In this document: one piece after another, positions 25,870 through 32,510 of the stretch | How the letters are laid out: every line of letters begins with the position of its first letter | Position numbering within the stretch: position 1 is the first letter of the stretch | Origin: Gammaproteobacteria bacterium | Lineage (GTDB): Bacteria > Pseudomonadota > Gammaproteobacteria > Eutrophobiales > Eutrophobiaceae | DNA length: 32,536 bases | Assembly (NCBI GenBank): GCA_028819495.1 | Contig: JAPPLI010000196.1 | Coordinates: forward strand, 1-32,536 | Direction: 5' to 3' | Program-made: the position numbers and the translations under genes | The notes under the pieces: generated by a model | Seen by the model: only the letters and a program-made list of their open reading frames with translations | Database searches by the model: none | Told to the model about the DNA's origin: nothing

Positions 25870-27099
25870 ATGAAAATTTCCATGTTCCACCTTATGCCCT
25901 ACCGGGAATTGCCGGAGGGGTTTGAGAAAACATATCCCTCTTCCTGGTTCACCCTGCCGTTTCCCAAGGTGGCCGATGCCGGCAAGGCTGCCCAGTACTA
26001 CAATTGGACTCTCGATGAACTTCAATATGCCGCGGAGTCCGGGTTTGACGGCGTCTGCACCAACGAGCACCACCAGAATGCCTACGGCTTTATGGTCAAT
26101 CCCAATATGATGGGATCGGTGCTGGCGCGCGCCACCCGCGGTACGAATACCGCTATCATCCAGATGGGCGAGACGGCCGTATTCCTCAATCCGCCCATCC
26201 GCGTGGCCGAAGAGTACGCCATGCTGGACTGCATCAGCGAGGGCCGGATGGTCGCCGGGTTTCCCGTGGGCCTGGGCGGCGATTTCGCACACAGTTACGG
26301 TTTCGCGCCCATGGAGCAACGGGGACGTTATCGCGAGGCCCACGACCTGATCACGAAGGCCTGGCAGGCGGAGGATGTGTTCTCCTGGAACGGCAAGTAT
26401 TACCAGTTGCCCATGGTCAGTGTCTGGCCCCGGCCGGTGCAGAAACCGCACCCGCCCGTCTGGGTGCCCGGTAACGCCAGTCCCAGCACCTGGGATTTTG
26501 TGCTGAAGAATGACTACTGTTATTGCTACCTGACCTATTTCGGCGCCAAGGGGGCCGACAAGACCGTAGGTGGATACTGGAAAAGGGCCGCGGAACTTGG
26601 CCGGGACAACAACCCGTACCGGCTCGGCTACCTGATCCCCGTGGGAGTTGCTGAGACCGATGCGGCCGCGGATGACCGCTACGCCCGCCATATCGAATAT
26701 TTCTACCATAAGCTGCTGCACATCCCGGAGGCCCTGTTCATGCCGCCGGGCCACATGACCCACAGCAGCCTGAGTTACCTGATTACCAAGAAGCCCCTGC
26801 CGCCGTTCGATACCCTGAAGACGAACAGTTACAAGGATTTCAAGGAGAACGAATACCTGGTCACCGGCAGCGCCACAAGCGTGACGGAGCAGTTGCTGGG
26901 TATTGTCAAGCGGTTACGGGTCGGCAACCTGATGCTGTTGCCCCATTTCGGCTCCATGTCCCACGAGGACACCATGGAAAATATCGACAGACTCACCAAA
27001 GACGTGTTGCCCCACCTGCGCGGCGTCTGGGATGACGAGGGATGGGAAAATCACTGGTGGCCGGAAAACTGTAAACAACCGGCCCGGCAGGCAGCCTGA
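25870..27099 (+). CDS. LLM-class flavin-dependent oxidoreductase
   Basis: This is a luciferase-like TIM-barrel monooxygenase that uses reduced flavin from a separate reductase. The N-terminus MKISMFHLMPYRELP is the first barrel strand. GFDGVCTNEHHQNAYG near residues 60-75 is the classic NEHH segment of the group. RVAEEYAMLDCISEGRMVAG and PHPPVWVPGNASPST follow. The length of 409 aa from the ATG at 25870 is normal; an in-frame TTG at 25834 would add 12 residues of low-complexity sequence and was not used. It lies 37 nt after hyuA. Relatives include alkanesulfonate monooxygenase, RutA, which opens the uracil ring, and type II Baeyer-Villiger enzymes, which oxidise camphor-derived ketones. A ring-oxidation role fits the neighbourhood. 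No flavin reductase gene is present in the window. Confidence 0.9.
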   Translation: MKISMFHLMPYRELPEGFEKTYPSSWFTLPFPKVADAGKAAQYYNWTLDELQYAAESGFDGVCTNEHHQNAYGFMVNPNMMGSVLARATRGTNTAIIQMGETAVFLNPPIRVAEEYAMLDCISEGRMVAGFPVGLGGDFAHSYGFAPMEQRGRYREAHDLITKAWQAEDVFSWNGKYYQLPMVSVWPRPVQKPHPPVWVPGNASPSTWDFVLKNDYCYCYLTYFGAKGADKTVGGYWKRAAELGRDNNPYRLGYLIPVGVAETDAAADDRYARHIEYFYHKLLHIPEALFMPPGHMTHSSLSYLITKKPLPPFDTLKTNSYKDFKENEYLVTGSATSVTEQLLGIVKRLRVGNLMLLPHFGSMSHEDTMENIDRLTKDVLPHLRGVWDDEGWENHWWPENCKQPARQAA

Positions 27100-27118
27100 A
27101 CGGCTAGTTGGTAACTTC

Positions 27119-27159
27119 GGGGTCAGAGTAAGTGTCGCCAGAATTTTTACTCTGACCCC
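27119..27159. repeat. GGGGTCAGAGTAA inverted-repeat element, copy 2
   Basis: The 13-bp arms at 27119-27131 and 27147-27159 are identical to those of copy 1 (16023-16064), while the loop differs. It lies between the LLM oxidoreductase and the alpha/beta hydrolase, only 19 nt after the former's stop, and might partly separate their expression. Confidence 0.85.
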
Positions 27160-27182
27160 ATATATCAGAAAGAGAAACTGTC

Positions 27183-27983
27183 ATGGCTGAAATTCGTAAC
27201 CAGACCGTATCCGTCCTTGGCGGCTTGCTGGATATCAGAGTGGACGTGGCTGGAACGGGCGATCCCCTGGTTTTCCTGCATTCCGCCGGCGGTTTGAACT
27301 GGGACCCGTTTCTCCATGGGCTGGCCGAGAAGTATACGGTCTATGCGCCTTATTTCCCCGGCACCTTTCCCGGCGAACCGAATGACATCGACCAGGTGGA
27401 AGACCTGTGGGATGCGGTCCTGGCCTACGATGACATCCTGACCGGCCTGGGAATCGATTCAACCCGCCTTGTCGGCCATTCCTTCGGCGGCATGCTGGCT
27501 GCCGAACTGGCTGCGCACAAGCCGGAACGCATCAGCAGGCTGGTATTGATCGCGCCCATCGGCCTCTGGCATAAGGACTGGTCCTACACCGTCGCCGACT
27601 GGACTGCCAAGGACGCGGAACAACTGGCCGCGGTGTTATTCCACAATACCGCCTCGGAACTGGTCCAGGCGGCATTGGCCCAACCCGGGGACGAAGACGA
27701 GGCCGCAGAGGGCCTGGTGCAGTTCCTTTGGACCCTGGGCTGTACCGCCAAGGTGATCTGGCCGATCCCTGACAAAGGATTGAACAAACGTATCCACAGG
27801 ATCAGCGCCCCGACACTGGTCGTCTGGGGAGAGAACGATGCGTTAATCCCGCCTGCTTATGCACAGGTCTTCGCCGATTCCATCAAACGGTCAGAAATCT
27901 GCATGATCCCCAACTGCGGCCATGTGCCGCCGCTGGAACAACTGGACGCGCTCAACTCGGCGGTGGAACAGTTCCTCGGCTAA
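27183..27983 (+). CDS. Alpha/beta-fold hydrolase
   Basis: This is a 266-residue serine hydrolase of the esterase/C-C hydrolase type. The oxyanion segment FLHSAGGLNWDP is at about residues 31-42. The nucleophile elbow VGHSFGG places Ser100, and the other triad members are Asp219 in WGENDALIPP and His247 in NCGHVPPLEQ, so the triad is complete. There is no signal peptide. It follows the LLM oxidoreductase, separated by a repeat element. Pairs of LLM monooxygenase and alpha/beta hydrolase are common, with the hydrolase opening the lactone, ester or peroxy-acid product of the oxygenase (as RutD follows RutA in the pyrimidine pathway). This gene is therefore the likely last step of the module. The substrate is unknown. 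Confidence 0.92.
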   Translation: MAEIRNQTVSVLGGLLDIRVDVAGTGDPLVFLHSAGGLNWDPFLHGLAEKYTVYAPYFPGTFPGEPNDIDQVEDLWDAVLAYDDILTGLGIDSTRLVGHSFGGMLAAELAAHKPERISRLVLIAPIGLWHKDWSYTVADWTAKDAEQLAAVLFHNTASELVQAALAQPGDEDEAAEGLVQFLWTLGCTAKVIWPIPDKGLNKRIHRISAPTLVVWGENDALIPPAYAQVFADSIKRSEICMIPNCGHVPPLEQLDALNSAVEQFLG

Positions 27984-28014
27984 ATCAGGTAAGACTCTGA
28001 ATGTCCCCGGCGTT

Positions 28015-28101
28015 ATTCCTTCGAAGGCAGGAATCCCGCATTCAGTGGGGACGGATTTAAATCCGTCCCCAGGCACCGGTTTGTCACTCCTGCGAAAGCA
28101 G
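28015..28101. repeat. Composite palindromic repeat cluster
   Basis: Three palindromes lie together. One is ATTCCT/AGGAAT enclosing the palindrome CCTTCGAAGG (28015-28034). The second is a perfect 24-bp palindrome with GGGGACGG and CCGTCCCC ends around a TTTAAA centre (28047-28070). The third is CTGC-GAAA-GCAG (28090-28101). The middle one is closely related to the repeat inside hyuA. The cluster marks the end of the catabolic region and the start of the accessory zone. Confidence 0.8.
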
Positions 28102-28120
28102 TAACCCAGTAGGCGGTTTA

Positions 28121-28477
28121 TTACGATTCCAGGGCTTGCCTCAGGTATTCGCTACCCTCCGGCGTCAATCGATAGCGCTGATTTTTGCTGTGTGGTTTGT
28201 CCGGGATGGTCATCTCGATCAGCTTGGCCTTGAGAGCAGGTAACAGGTACGCCTTACGGAAGTGGTCTTCGTGCTTCAGGCCAAGAGCATGTTGGATTTG
28301 CTGCCTGCTCATCTCACCGGCCATAGCCTTAAGAAGCTTCACTTCTCCGGTAACTTCCCCGGTAGATTGATAATTCCCGGGTTGTGATAACGCTGCCTGC
28401 TGCTTCGGTCGGAACACAGCTGTATGGGTTATTTTGGTCCTACCTGTCCTGCTTGCGACAGAATAATTGTACAACAT
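28121..28477 (-). pseudogene. C-terminal winged-helix remnant of an AlbA_2/Fic-type ATP-binding protein
   Basis: This 118-residue frame holds TGEVTGEV at about residues 39-46, then LLKAMAGEMSRQQIQ, ALGLKHEDHFRKAYLLPAL, KLIEMTIPDKPHSKNQ and RYRLTPEG. That string of motifs is the well-conserved winged-helix tail of larger Fic-family or AlbA_2-domain proteins. The enzymatic part that normally precedes it is absent, and the first 35 residues show no resemblance to the family. No ribosome-binding site precedes the ATG. It is most likely a leftover from a lost gene. It could alternatively be a stand-alone DNA-binding protein regulating the divergent toxin-antitoxin pair, whose start lies 46 bp away. 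Confidence 0.65.
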
Positions 28478-28523
28478 GTGATATTATCGTTCTTTATAAG
28501 GTGGACATTTCTCTATTGAATTG

Positions 28524-28760
28524 ATGAACTGGAAAGAGCATATCATCGTTGACCCGGAAATATCAGCAGGAAAGCCTGTTATCAAGGGTACCCGTTTGTC
28601 GGTTGAATTGTTGCTGGAGCGTCTTGCCGATGGCTGGAGCGCTGATGACCTGATGGCATCCTACCCACGGCTGACACTGACGGATATTCAGGCTGTTTTC
28701 GCGCTTGCCGCAGAGCTGCTCAGAGAAGAAGAATATGTGGCCTTGTCGAAGGCATCGTGA
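28524..28760 (+). CDS. DUF433 antitoxin
   Basis: This 78-residue protein matches the DUF433 family, which usually pairs with a DUF5615 PIN-like protein as an antitoxin. The conserved run begins HIIVDPEISAGKPVIKGTRL near residues 5-24, followed by LLLERLADGWSADDLMASYP, the helix-turn-helix-like region that should bind the operator. The ATG at 28524 matches where homologues start; a TTG one codon earlier is possible. The toxin gene overlaps its last bases (GTGA). An AAGGTGG lies too far upstream to be a normal ribosome-binding site. The expected role is to neutralise the toxin and repress the operon. Confidence 0.88.
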   Translation: MNWKEHIIVDPEISAGKPVIKGTRLSVELLLERLADGWSADDLMASYPRLTLTDIQAVFALAAELLREEEYVALSKAS

Positions 28761-29119
28761 AACCACGGTTACTGGTTGACGAAAACATTCCGAAGCCTTC
28801 TGTTGCCTATTTACGCGATAAGGGCTTCGATGTTCTCTCTGTCGCAGAATCATTGCCGGGTATCACGGATGAGGGAATCCTGATACAAGCGGACGCACAG
28901 CAGCGCTGGATTTTGACCTTCGACCACGATTTTGGTGAACTTGTATTCAACCAGCGGTATCCCTCGCCACCTGCGGTTATTCTCCTGCGAATGAATAACT
29001 ACCGGCCCATAGATCCGGGAATTCTTGTCGATCAGGCAATAAGCGAAGATCTGAACCTGTCAGGATATTTTGTGGTGTTGGAGATTGACAAGTTGAGAAA
29101 AAGGAGTATGCCGGAATAG
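28757..29119 (+). CDS. DUF5615 PIN-like toxin
   Basis: This 120-residue protein belongs to the DUF5615 (Mut7-C-related PIN-like) group, predicted RNA nucleases. The acidic residues of the fold are visible: LLVDENIP near residues 5-12, TDEGILIQADAQ at about 47-58, and ILTFDHDFGELVF at about 62-74, which bears the clustered aspartates. PPAVILLRMNN follows, as in the family. The start is GTG at 28757, overlapping the DUF433 stop, so expression is coupled with the antitoxin made first. The pair is the typical order for this toxin-antitoxin type and marks the start of the lower-GC accessory region. A 54-bp inverted repeat begins 8 nt after its stop. Confidence 0.88.
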   Translation: MKPRLLVDENIPKPSVAYLRDKGFDVLSVAESLPGITDEGILIQADAQQRWILTFDHDFGELVFNQRYPSPPAVILLRMNNYRPIDPGILVDQAISEDLNLSGYFVVLEIDKLRKRSMPE

Positions 29120-29126
29120 TGTATCT

Positions 29127-29180
29127 GGAAATTGAGGACACCCATAAATTGAAGCTAATTTAAGGGTGTCCTGAATTTCC
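29127..29180. repeat. 54-bp imperfect palindrome after the toxin gene
   Basis: The outer arms of 17 bp (29127-29143 and 29164-29180, ending in GGACACCC and GGGTGTCC) match at 16 positions. A further 6-bp inner pair (TAAATT / AATTTA) leaves a 6-base loop. It could fold into a long hairpin and terminate the toxin-antitoxin transcript. Its form also resembles REP/RAYT-type palindromes. Confidence 0.85.
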
Positions 29181-29354
29181 CACCACTCCAGGGTGCGGAA
29201 GGAAAAAGAAATCATCGCGATATACGCGCCATGTATCAACGCGCGGTTATGGAAATGCATGGTCCATACCAACGTTGGCAAAGGGAGAATTGAAGGCGGA
29301 GCTTGATAATTCTGATCCGACTGTAGATACCTCGTGCATGATACAATTTGTCAG
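29181..29354. other. Non-coding gap before the protease gene
   Basis: No gene is supported here. Short frames on both strands lack ribosome-binding sites and recognisable motifs. The gap must contain the promoter of the protease gene, but no clear -35/-10 pair stands out. Confidence 0.4.
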
Positions 29355-31382
29355 ATGAGAACAACGTCTGTCTTTGCTATTGCCGTCCTCTCAGTCACGC
29401 TTACGACTTCGCCAGCTACCGCTTGGGGCGCAGACGCGAAGGACGTTTTCTCCGAAGTCGCTGCGTCGGTGGTTGTTGTGCTGGCGTTGAACGGAAGGGG
29501 CGAGACGACATCTCAAGGGAGCGGTGTAGTCGTGGGCGTCAATGAGGTGGTGACCAACTGCCATATCCTGGACCAAGCGATTGGTTTGGCAGTACGCCAA
29601 GCGACCAATTGGTCCGGCGGTAAGCCTTATCAGATGGCGGCATCCCTATTGGCGCACAACCAGGAACGCGACTTGTGTCTGTTGTTTGTGGAGGAACTAC
29701 CCCTGCCGCCTGCCGCGAAGGTTGCCCGCTTGGGGGCAGCTAAAGCGCTATCGGTGGGTGAGGAGGTATACGCTGTGGGCGCGCCGGCGGGCTTGGAACT
29801 ATCATTGTCTCAGGGGATCGTTTCCCAATTGCGAGGAGCAGCCGACAAGCAGATTGCACCCCTGATACAGACGGATCTAGCTCTCTCTCCAGGCTCATCA
29901 GGAGGTGGTCTTTTTAATCAATCTGGCGAACTCGTTGGTATCACTACTTTCAAGATTCAGGGAGAGAACTTGAATTTCGCAATCCCGGTAGAGTGGGCAG
30001 CAGTTCTGCGAACACAAAGCCTACAACTCACCAAAGCAATAGCAGGAGCAGCATGTGTGAAGAATCCGACTTACTGGTGTGCCATTGGCCTTGCCTGGTA
30101 CGAGGCATACAGCGCCGCTTCCCCTGAGAGTCGCTCAGACCACTTGCGCGAAATTGCCGAAGCCCAAGCGAATGTTGGTGACATTTCTGGCGCGAGACGG
30201 ACGCTTCGTCGCGCAGCTTCTGAAGCCACCCGTTTACACGATATTTTCAGGTTCGAAGACTTAGCCAGGATAGCCATCGCGCAAGCGAATATTGGAGATA
30301 CGGAGGCCGCAAAACAGATCTTTTTTAACCTTCGTGACACTGTCGATAAGAACGCAGCAGACTCGTCACGCCTGTATCCCAACTTGCATTTGGGCTATCT
30401 CGCGGCCGCACTCGCTCAATCGGGTCAGGTTCGGAAGGCTGTCGAAATCGCCTCTCGTATAGAAGAAAAGGAGCCTTTATTCCGCCGCAATGCTATGGCG
30501 GAAATCGCCTTGGCACAAGCTGAAGCCGGGAATGACGCGAGCGCTATTGAGACAGCAATGAATATCGATGAGAATTTGCGTGACGCCGCTCTCCTGGGCA
30601 TTGCCAGCGTGCAGGCGGAAAGGGGCGACTATACAGACGCCATTAACACAGTGATGAGTACTGATCCTTCCAATGACAGTGATGTACTTGGTGAAGTTGG
30701 CTCGTTGGCAGCTATGGCGGAAGTTCATATTACCCCCTGGCAGTTGGTCAGGGGCGATTATGAGGCTGCAGAACAAACGATAACTTCCGCATCCCGCCAT
30801 GGCTCAGCTATATCGTTGATGTATTCAGTCATTGTTCAAGCAAAGAAGGGTAACTTTGCAACCGCTCTGGCTATCGTTGATGATTTTAAAGTTGTTGATG
30901 AGACCGCCCCGATCATCCCTATGCTACTGAACGAGATTGCTGTTCTGCAAGCCCGCGCGGGAGAGGGACAAGCCGCCCGACAGACATTGGAAGCCGCCCT
31001 CAAAGCTGCCCGTAACATGGACGACGCGCGACATTCTTCGCAATATGTGGGCATGGTAGCCGCCGCGCAAGCGAAGGCGGGAGATACTCAGGCGGCTAGA
31101 CAGTCGTTTGCCGAGGCCGCAGCAACCTTAGAGACAGCAAGGCAGTCGAACCATGGGGACTCCTCTCTGGCACGTTATATAGGCGATTTAGCCGGATTAC
31201 AGGCTGAGGCCGGATTTGCAGCAATGGGAATTGAAACGGCTCTTGGCATCGATGTCGATCCCAACGACATCTATGATGGGGTATCAGAACGTGTTGAAGC
31301 ACTCATATCGATCGCGCGTCATCTTGCCGGAAAGCCCTCGCTCCCTTGGTGGTATCCTCGAAAAGAAAATTTCTTCTGGTAA
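29355..31382 (+). CDS. Exported trypsin-like serine protease with TPR-like repeat domain
   Basis: The first 26 or so residues form a signal peptide (hydrophobic VFAIAVLSVTLTT, possible cleavage after ATA or WGA), so the protein should act in the periplasm or beyond. A trypsin-like/DegP-type domain follows, with the triad His70 (VVTNCHIL), Asp106 (ERDLCLL) and Ser182 (SPGSSGGG). From about residue 230 to the end there are roughly nine helical repeats of the form I-A-x-A-Q-A-x-x-G-D-x-x-x-A, for example IAIAQANIGDTEAAK and VAAAQAKAGDTQAAR, typical of TPR superhelices that bind peptides. There is no PDZ domain, unlike DegP. The 675-aa protein is intact. The start ATG at 29355 was preferred to a GTG at 29334 because the signal peptide then begins normally. 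The target is unknown. Confidence 0.85.
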   Translation: MRTTSVFAIAVLSVTLTTSPATAWGADAKDVFSEVAASVVVVLALNGRGETTSQGSGVVVGVNEVVTNCHILDQAIGLAVRQATNWSGGKPYQMAASLLAHNQERDLCLLFVEELPLPPAAKVARLGAAKALSVGEEVYAVGAPAGLELSLSQGIVSQLRGAADKQIAPLIQTDLALSPGSSGGGLFNQSGELVGITTFKIQGENLNFAIPVEWAAVLRTQSLQLTKAIAGAACVKNPTYWCAIGLAWYEAYSAASPESRSDHLREIAEAQANVGDISGARRTLRRAASEATRLHDIFRFEDLARIAIAQANIGDTEAAKQIFFNLRDTVDKNAADSSRLYPNLHLGYLAAALAQSGQVRKAVEIASRIEEKEPLFRRNAMAEIALAQAEAGNDASAIETAMNIDENLRDAALLGIASVQAERGDYTDAINTVMSTDPSNDSDVLGEVGSLAAMAEVHITPWQLVRGDYEAAEQTITSASRHGSAISLMYSVIVQAKKGNFATALAIVDDFKVVDETAPIIPMLLNEIAVLQARAGEGQAARQTLEAALKAARNMDDARHSSQYVGMVAAAQAKAGDTQAARQSFAEAAATLETARQSNHGDSSLARYIGDLAGLQAEAGFAAMGIETALGIDVDPNDIYDGVSERVEALISIARHLAGKPSLPWWYPRKENFFW

Positions 31383-31396
31383 TTCCGGGGTACCAT

Positions 31397-31861
31397 ATGA
31401 TGGTCGGGATGGTGCATGATGTGCAGTCTATAGCACTCAGACAACTCGAAACCGCCCTCCGTTTGTATTTTGAGGGAGAAGATTACTATTCCGTAATCAC
31501 GTTGGCTGGCGTTGCAGAAGAAATCCTGGGACAACTTCTAATCTGCTCGGGAGGCGAGAATTCATTGAGTGCCATCAAAAAAGCTACGGGCGCGACCCAT
31601 GAAGTGCTTTACGATGAAAAGCTAAACGATAGTGAAACCTCCGAACTGGCAAATGCAGCGCGCAATGCCATGAAGCACTGGTCGCCCGACAGGCCAAAAG
31701 TTCTTGAATTTGATGCACGAGGAGAGGCGAAAGACATGCTGAACCGCGCTATAGATAACTATTATAATCTGACCGGAAATCTCTCCTCATTAATGGCACG
31801 GTTTCAGGAAGGTACAGTGATTGACAACGCTCATATCCGTCTTGACTCACCTGGAAAATAG
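31397..31861 (+). CDS. HEPN-like small protein
   Basis: This 154-residue all-helical protein has LETALRLYFEGEDYYSVITL at about residues 17-36, then VAEEILGQLL, AARNAMKHW and EAKDMLNRAIDNYYNL. The pattern matches a family of small bacterial hypothetical proteins. RNAMKH (Arg89 to His94) reads as the R-x4-H signature of HEPN domains, many of which are RNases, although relatives I recall may lack the Arg. The start at 31397 follows GGGG at 31387-31390; a TTG at 31346 would overlap the protease gene and is less likely. It starts 14 nt after the protease stop and may share its transcript. There is no signal peptide, so it acts in the cytoplasm, unlike its neighbour. Confidence 0.7.
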   Translation: MMVGMVHDVQSIALRQLETALRLYFEGEDYYSVITLAGVAEEILGQLLICSGGENSLSAIKKATGATHEVLYDEKLNDSETSELANAARNAMKHWSPDRPKVLEFDARGEAKDMLNRAIDNYYNLTGNLSSLMARFQEGTVIDNAHIRLDSPGK

Positions 31862-32016
31862 CTTTCAGGCATTAATCTGTCAGGGGGACTCATGAATCCC
31901 AGTGCATGAAAAAGGTAGAGGGGGAGAGGCAAATTGAATTGAACCTGGGCGATGATTGTGACAAATACTGTATTTTGTGATAAAAAATTCGCATGGTGAT
32001 TCGGTCTAATCTCTAT

Positions 32017-32092
32017 GGGGTTAGTTCCCCGCCACTCGCGGCGAATGAGAAATAAAGTTCATTTTAATACCCCGTCCGCTTGCGGCGGGGTA
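32017..32092. repeat. GC-rich palindrome cluster before the Sel1-repeat gene
   Basis: GGGG-TTAGTT-CCCC (32017-32030) is followed at 32068-32092 by a larger hairpin with TACCCCG and CGGGGTA outer arms, an inner CCGC/GCGG pair and one bulged T. The two share the CCCCG...CGGGG theme and stand out in an AT-rich gap (31862-32105) that holds no gene. The gap also includes a weak palindrome around 31970. The hairpin may terminate the preceding transcript, or the cluster may be a dispersed repeat. Confidence 0.65.
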
Positions 32093-32105
32093 GTTTACTA
32101 GTACT

Positions 32106-32510
32106 GTGAATTCTCTCTTCTGCGCAGTGGTTGTCGTTGGACTGTCTGTAATAGGAACGAATGCTTATGCGCAACAGGAAAGGATTGAGCAACTCTTCCA
32201 GTTAGCAGAGCAGGGCGATGCCAATGCACAGGATGAACTCTGTTCTGGGTTCCTACCAGGTGATGGCACACTACAACGCTATGTAGAAGCTGTAGAAGAA
32301 GCAAAGTGGTGTCGCCTAGCGGCAGAACAGGGCATAGCCGGGGCACAGTATAACCTTGGCAATAAGTACAAAAGCGGTGATGGTGTACCACAAGATTACT
32401 CAGAAGCGTTGAAATGGTATCACTTGGCGGCAGCACAAGGTAGCGCCGCGGCGCATTATGCCCTTGGCTTAATGTATCAACACAGGGCAAGATCATACTT
32501 TAAGTCATAA
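32106..32510 (+). CDS. Exported Sel1-repeat protein, short
   Basis: A GTG start gives a 134-residue protein with a signal peptide (hydrophobic AVVVVGLSVIG, likely cleavage after AYA). About three Sel1-like repeats follow: LFQLAEQGDANAQDEL, WCRLAAEQGIAGAQYNLG and WYHLAAAQGSAAAHYALG, the last two linked by YKSGDGVPQDYSEAL. Such solenoids mediate protein-protein contacts. The last repeat stops early at LMYQHRARSYFKS, where a Sel1 repeat would normally continue with GxGVxQD, so the protein may be a truncated version of a longer one, possibly through a frameshift near 32480. No ribosome-binding site is clear. Function is unknown. Confidence 0.75.
   Translation: MNSLFCAVVVVGLSVIGTNAYAQQERIEQLFQLAEQGDANAQDELCSGFLPGDGTLQRYVEAVEEAKWCRLAAEQGIAGAQYNLGNKYKSGDGVPQDYSEALKWYHLAAAQGSAAAHYALGLMYQHRARSYFKS

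Noticed and set aside
29355-31382. Gasdermin-activating type trypsin-TPR protease
   Set aside because: The N-terminal signal peptide points to export, and no gasdermin-like gene is nearby.
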